Positions 60,630 to 64,000 of a stretch of 64,000 nt of DNA are shown piece by piece. The stretch is from Gordonia sp. (in: high G+C Gram-positive bacteria) (GTDB taxonomy: Bacteria > Actinomycetota > Actinomycetes > Mycobacteriales > Mycobacteriaceae). The notes beneath the pieces are model-generated. The model was given only the letters and a program-made list of their open reading frames with translations, did not search any database and had not been told where the DNA came from. Position numbers and translations under genes: made by a program. How positions within the stretch are numbered: the first letter of the stretch is position 1; each line of letters starts with the position of its first letter. The stretch covers positions 1 through 64,000 of the forward strand of contig NZ_JAGQTN010000068.1 in NCBI RefSeq assembly GCF_020438995.1, in the 5' to 3' direction.

Positions 60630-61949
60630 GTGGTCTCTGGTTCGGTAAGCGCCGAAAAACACGGCGCGGCCCGGGTATTTCTGCGTGCGATGCGCCTGCC
60701 CGGTCTGCGTCGTCTGCTCGCGGTGCGCCTGGCCGGCCAGCTCACCGACGGAGTGTTCCAGGCGGGGCTTTTCGGGGCCATCCTGTTCAACCCCGAACGT
60801 CACGCCGACCCGCTGGCGATCGCCGGCGGGCTCGCCGTGCTGCTGCTGCCGTATTCGGTGATCGGCCCGTTCGCAGGTGCGCTCATCGACCACTGGGACC
60901 GCCGCGTGGTGCTGATGGTCGCCAACACGCTGCGGGCACTGCTCATCGGTCTGGTGTCCATCGCCATCGCGTCCGGATCCTCCGACACCGTCGTGCTGAT
61001 CTCCGCCCTCGCAGTCACCGGCGCCAGCCGATTCGTGTCGTCCGGGATGTCGGCGGGACTTCCCCACGTGGCGCCACGCGAGGTGATCGTGGCCGTCAAC
61101 GCCATGTTCGTGACGCTGGGTGCGGGAATGCTCGCGGTCGGCGCCGGTATCGCCGCCGGTCTGCGCGCCGTTTTCGGTTCGGACAACACCGGCAGTGCCC
61201 TCACCGAACTCGGGGCGGTCGTGCTCGCCCTGCTGGCGGCGGCGATCGCCCGCGGTTTCCATCCGCGTCAACTGGGCCCCGACCACGCCGACGATCCCGG
61301 AAGTTCGGTGACCCACGCCGTGCTGGTGGGCCTGTGGCACGGCCTGCGCGAGGTGCTGCACACGCCGTCGGTGGCTGCGGCGCTGTCGGCGATCGGCGCG
61401 CACCGGCTGGTGTTCGGGATGAACACACTCGTCCTGATCATCTTCGGCAGACACGTCAGCAAGGGCGACGGCCTCGAGGTGATCGCCGCAGTCGGCGGGG
61501 CCACGGCCCTCGGAGCCCTGCTCGCCGCGATCACCACCCCGCTGTCGGTACAGCATCTCGGCAGACGCGCCACCCTGGTGACGGCGCTCAGTGCCGGCGC
61601 GGTCGTCGAACTGAGCGTCCTCACCTACTCGCTGCCGGTCATCTATGTCGCGGCCTTCCTGCTGGGGCTGGTCGGGCAGACCGTCAAATTATGCGGCGAT
61701 GTCGCGATGCAGTGCGACGTCCGCGACTGGGTGCGCGGTCAGGTGTTCTCCGTCCAGGACGCCACCTTCAACGTGGCCTACGTCTGCGCCATCACCGTCG
61801 CCGCGATGACTGTTCCCGACGACGGTCACACCGCGGTGCTGCCGGTCATCGGTTCTGTGCTGTACCTGCTGGGTATCGTCGCCGTCCGGGTGCTGCACCC
61901 CGCGGCCACGCCCCCGATCCGGTCGCAACTGTCTGCCACCGGCGGGTAA
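60630..61949 (+). CDS. MFS-type transporter
   Basis: A 439-residue protein with about twelve membrane segments. The loop after helix 2 (LIDHWDRRVVLM) is like the MFS motif DRxGRR. It is similar in place and length to Rv0037c. The substrate is unknown. The start is GTG 60630, 49 bp from the divergent yqgE start. Confidence 0.88.
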   Translation: MVSGSVSAEKHGAARVFLRAMRLPGLRRLLAVRLAGQLTDGVFQAGLFGAILFNPERHADPLAIAGGLAVLLLPYSVIGPFAGALIDHWDRRVVLMVANTLRALLIGLVSIAIASGSSDTVVLISALAVTGASRFVSSGMSAGLPHVAPREVIVAVNAMFVTLGAGMLAVGAGIAAGLRAVFGSDNTGSALTELGAVVLALLAAAIARGFHPRQLGPDHADDPGSSVTHAVLVGLWHGLREVLHTPSVAAALSAIGAHRLVFGMNTLVLIIFGRHVSKGDGLEVIAAVGGATALGALLAAITTPLSVQHLGRRATLVTALSAGAVVELSVLTYSLPVIYVAAFLLGLVGQTVKLCGDVAMQCDVRDWVRGQVFSVQDATFNVAYVCAITVAAMTVPDDGHTAVLPVIGSVLYLLGIVAVRVLHPAATPPIRSQLSATGG

Positions 61950-61955
61950 CCGCCC

Positions 61956-62501
61956 TCACCTGTCGAATCCTTGCTCTCCGCGGTGGCGCATGGTGTCTGC
62001 GCGACCGTCACCGTCGGAATCGATCAGCACCTGATCGAAGACTCCGTCCCCGTCGGAGTCGAGGTAGAGCCGCCCGCCACCGCCGCGGGTGGCGCGCAGT
62101 TCGATGTCGGTTCTGACGCTCCCCGGCTTCGTATCCGCTGACCCGGCGTCTTGCGGCTTGGTGTTTTCGGGCTTGGTGTCAGCATGGGATCGGTCCCTGG
62201 CCGCAGACGGGTCGGTCTCCCGAACGTCCCACACGCCCTTGCCCGAGTCGGAGTAGTAGCGTTCGTGCGATCCCGTGTCGGGAGAGTCGGTGTCGGGTAG
62301 GCCGATGTCGATGGCGGCCAGGTCGGCGACGCCGTCGCCGTCGGTGTCCCACATCGCGTCGTCGCGGCGGCCGTCGCCGTCGAAGTCGAGCCGCACCGCG
62401 TCGGCCACCCCGTCGCCGCTGAGATCGAGGTCGGCGCGGCTCGTCCACGTGGTGGTGCTGCCGTCGCCGGGCCCGAAGATGTAGTCGATATACGAGTCCA
62501 T
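61956..62501 (-). CDS. Calcium-binding-repeat protein
   Basis: A 181-residue acidic protein without signal peptide or membrane segment. It has at least four DxDGDG-type loops (for example DFDGDGRRD, DTDGDGVAD, DSDGDGVFD, DSDGDGRAD), as in EF-hand-like or thrombospondin-3 repeats, so it should bind calcium. The middle (about 95-130) is disordered. ATG 62501 has no strong ribosome site. It is convergent with the MFS gene (6 bp). Similar proteins occur in related Actinobacteria; role unknown. Confidence 0.72.
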   Translation of the reverse strand: MDSYIDYIFGPGDGSTTTWTSRADLDLSGDGVADAVRLDFDGDGRRDDAMWDTDGDGVADLAAIDIGLPDTDSPDTGSHERYYSDSGKGVWDVRETDPSAARDRSHADTKPENTKPQDAGSADTKPGSVRTDIELRATRGGGGRLYLDSDGDGVFDQVLIDSDGDGRADTMRHRGEQGFDR

Positions 62502-62624
62502 GAGGATTGGACGCAGCCGAACCCCTTTTGGTTCCAAATTCACTGAACTTAATTGGCTTCCGGATACTGTTGCGCCGCTGACGCCCCGGCGATCACCACC
62601 ATCGGCTGAAGTAGGTTTAGGCCC

Positions 62625-63716
62625 ATGTACGTGAGCGAACTCGGGGAGCAGTGGCACCGCGCACGCGTCGAACCCGACATCATCCATCTCGACTCGGCCG
62701 CCGCCGGACGATCCTCGGACGCCACGATCAACGCCATCACCGACCATCTGTGGCGGGAATCGCGGGCGGGTTCCTACGTCGCGGCCGCGGCCTGCGCCGA
62801 GCAGATGCGTCGCGACCTGCGGGGCCTGTCGTCGCTGATCGGGCACACCCCCGACGAACTCACCTTCCGGGAGAGCGCCCGCGCCTGCCTGCGGGCCCTG
62901 CTGACGCACTGGTCACTGCCGGTGGCCTCGACGGTGTGGGTGGCCCGCAACGAGTTCGGCCCCAACCTCGATGAGTTCGAACGCCGGGGCTATGCGGTGC
63001 GCCCCCTGCCCGACGGTGACGTCTTCGGCCACGTCGACACCGACGCGCTGGAGAACATGCTGCAGTTCGAGCAGCCCGCGTTCATCCACCTGTGCCACAT
63101 CGGTTCGATGTCGGGGGCGGTGCAGCCGGCGGTCCGGATCGTCGAGATCGCGCACGCGGCGGGGGTGCCGGTGGTGATCGACATGTCGCAGTCCGTCGGC
63201 CACGTCCCCACCGTCACCGGCGCCGACATCGTCTACGGCACCAGCCGCAAATGGCTCACCGGACCCCGCGGCATCGGGTTCATCGCCGTGCGCCGCGACT
63301 CCCTGCGCGAGGTCGAGATACCCGATTCCGACGCCTTCATCGCCGGCCGGGTCGGCCTGCACAACGCGGTCCGCGAACTGCTCGCCATCGGTCAGCAACG
63401 GGTGTTCCGCGAACTGGCCACGGTCGGCCGCGTCACCCGCGAACGCCTCAACGGCATCGGCAGCTGGGAGATCCTCGAAGCCGTCGACGAACCCTCGGCC
63501 CTGGTCACCCTCGCCCCTCCCCCCGGGTGGCAATCCGCCGACGTTCGCGCCGCCGCCGACAAGCTCAGGGCCACAGGTATTCTCGTCACCGCCGCCGACT
63601 CCTGGCGTGCCCCCCTGGCCACCGAACAATCGGTCCTGCGCGTCTCCGGACACCTCGACGTCCGCCGCGAGGACCTCGACCTACTCGCGGTCAACCTCCG
63701 CACCATGGGCTACTGA
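62625..63716 (+). CDS. egtE: EgtE-like PLP enzyme (class V aminotransferase fold)
   Basis: A 363-residue class V PLP enzyme. The PLP lysine lies in SRKWLTGPRG. Substrate contacts are suggested by HLDSAAAGRSS near residue 22. Length and motifs fit EgtE, the C-S lyase of ergothioneine biosynthesis, but other egt genes are not in the window, so a related cysteine desulfurase-like enzyme cannot be excluded. ATG 62625 is used. It is convergent with the glpD fragment. Confidence 0.7.
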   Translation: MYVSELGEQWHRARVEPDIIHLDSAAAGRSSDATINAITDHLWRESRAGSYVAAAACAEQMRRDLRGLSSLIGHTPDELTFRESARACLRALLTHWSLPVASTVWVARNEFGPNLDEFERRGYAVRPLPDGDVFGHVDTDALENMLQFEQPAFIHLCHIGSMSGAVQPAVRIVEIAHAAGVPVVIDMSQSVGHVPTVTGADIVYGTSRKWLTGPRGIGFIAVRRDSLREVEIPDSDAFIAGRVGLHNAVRELLAIGQQRVFRELATVGRVTRERLNGIGSWEILEAVDEPSALVTLAPPPGWQSADVRAAADKLRATGILVTAADSWRAPLATEQSVLRVSGHLDVRREDLDLLAVNLRTMGY

Positions 63717-63831
63717 ACAACATACTGTTGCGCCGCTTCAACGCAACCGACTAGGGCGTGTCTATCCGATCCACGAATCGTTGCGAACCATTTTGCCTGA
63801 TCATCCGGTGTTCGACCGTGGCCCGCTGCCA

Positions 63832-64000
63832 CTATGTGGACAGATCGGCGAGGGTTTCGGTGACGATGTCGGTGACGGTGCGTCTGGCCTTGTCGGCGTC
63901 GGCGGCGACCAGGCCGATGCGGGTGCGGCGGTCGAGGACGTCGTCGACGCAGAGGGCGCCCTCGTGGCGGACGGCGAACTCGATCTCGGCGCGGGTGACG
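63832..64000 (-). CDS. glpD: Glycerol-3-phosphate dehydrogenase, C-terminal part (cut by window end)
   Basis: The last 55 residues of a protein, VTRAEIEFAVRHEGAL then DDVLDRRTRIGL, match the C-terminal domain of GlpD. The rest lies beyond the window. The enzyme oxidises glycerol-3-phosphate with FAD. The stop is at 63832-63834. Confidence 0.75.
   Translation of the reverse strand, partial: VTRAEIEFAVRHEGALCVDDVLDRRTRIGLVAADADKARRTVTDIVTETLADLST

Overview
The window is high-GC actinobacterial DNA from a mycolic-acid-containing member of the Mycobacteriales. Gordonia or a close relative is the best guess. This rests on the kinds of genes present (glucosylglycerate hydrolase, an EgtE-like enzyme, FadD36-like ligase, F420-type LLM oxidoreductase, YqgE next to LeuS and an MFS gene, the DUF4129/DUF4350/MoxR/DUF58/SpoIIM/RDD block) and on a perfect KstR-type operator. 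No tRNA, rRNA, CRISPR array or transposase gene was seen.

The left half (about 0.3-31.5 kb) is an accessory island. Cluster 1 (361-13276, all minus strand, nearly gapless) encodes a GrpE-like exchange factor, an Hsp70 without lid, a coiled-coil/Fn3-like protein, a zinc-ribbon TRAFAC GTPase, a GAP1-N2-type GTPase-associated protein, a second, membrane-anchored TRAFAC GTPase, a small membrane protein, a second lidless Hsp70 and a VWA protein. This is the architecture of NTP-dependent biological conflict systems. Cluster 2 (13532-31505) is divergent from it. It has a plus-strand run ending in a CHAT-type caspase-like protease, a minus-strand run with a HerA/TraG-like ATPase, a secreted CHAP amidase, membrane, coiled-coil and lipoprotein components, a TPR protein, a small zinc-ribbon protein, two unusual regulators with degenerate receiver-like domains, an E1/ThiF-like enzyme and a PaaK-like adenylate-forming enzyme. 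Six copies of a 12-bp motif, GTGGGGAAACGG, lie in intergenic regions before most of the cluster 2 transcription units, which suggests one regulon.

The right half (31.5-64 kb) is mostly core metabolism and housekeeping: FadD36-like ligase, TrpB-like enzyme, DinB with an SOS box touching its start codon, a PatB/MalY-type enzyme, an LLM oxidoreductase, a TPM-domain protein, glucosylglycerate hydrolase, a steroid-isomerase-like protein under a KstR box, the MoxR block, PxpA, a 2OG-Fe(II) oxygenase, acyl-CoA dehydrogenase, TfoX-N, HIT, LeuS, YqgE, MFS, a Ca-binding-repeat protein, EgtE-like and the end of GlpD. One likely accessory gene sits here: a Schlafen/AlbA-type regulator with 12-bp iterons before its start codon.

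Intergenic DNA from 33 to 60 kb carries six copies of a dispersed element of about 52 bp ending CTCAGGGATCAAG. Two pairs are inverted and enclose short tandem arrays. Two convergent gene pairs are separated by related bidirectional terminators.

Inferred working model for the island: GTPase/GAP1/VWA parts sense or gate, the lidless Hsp70s and GrpE-like protein act as the ATP-driven switch, the CHAT protease is the effector, and the ATPase/CHAP/lipoprotein set forms an envelope-associated assembly. This is a hypothesis from context.
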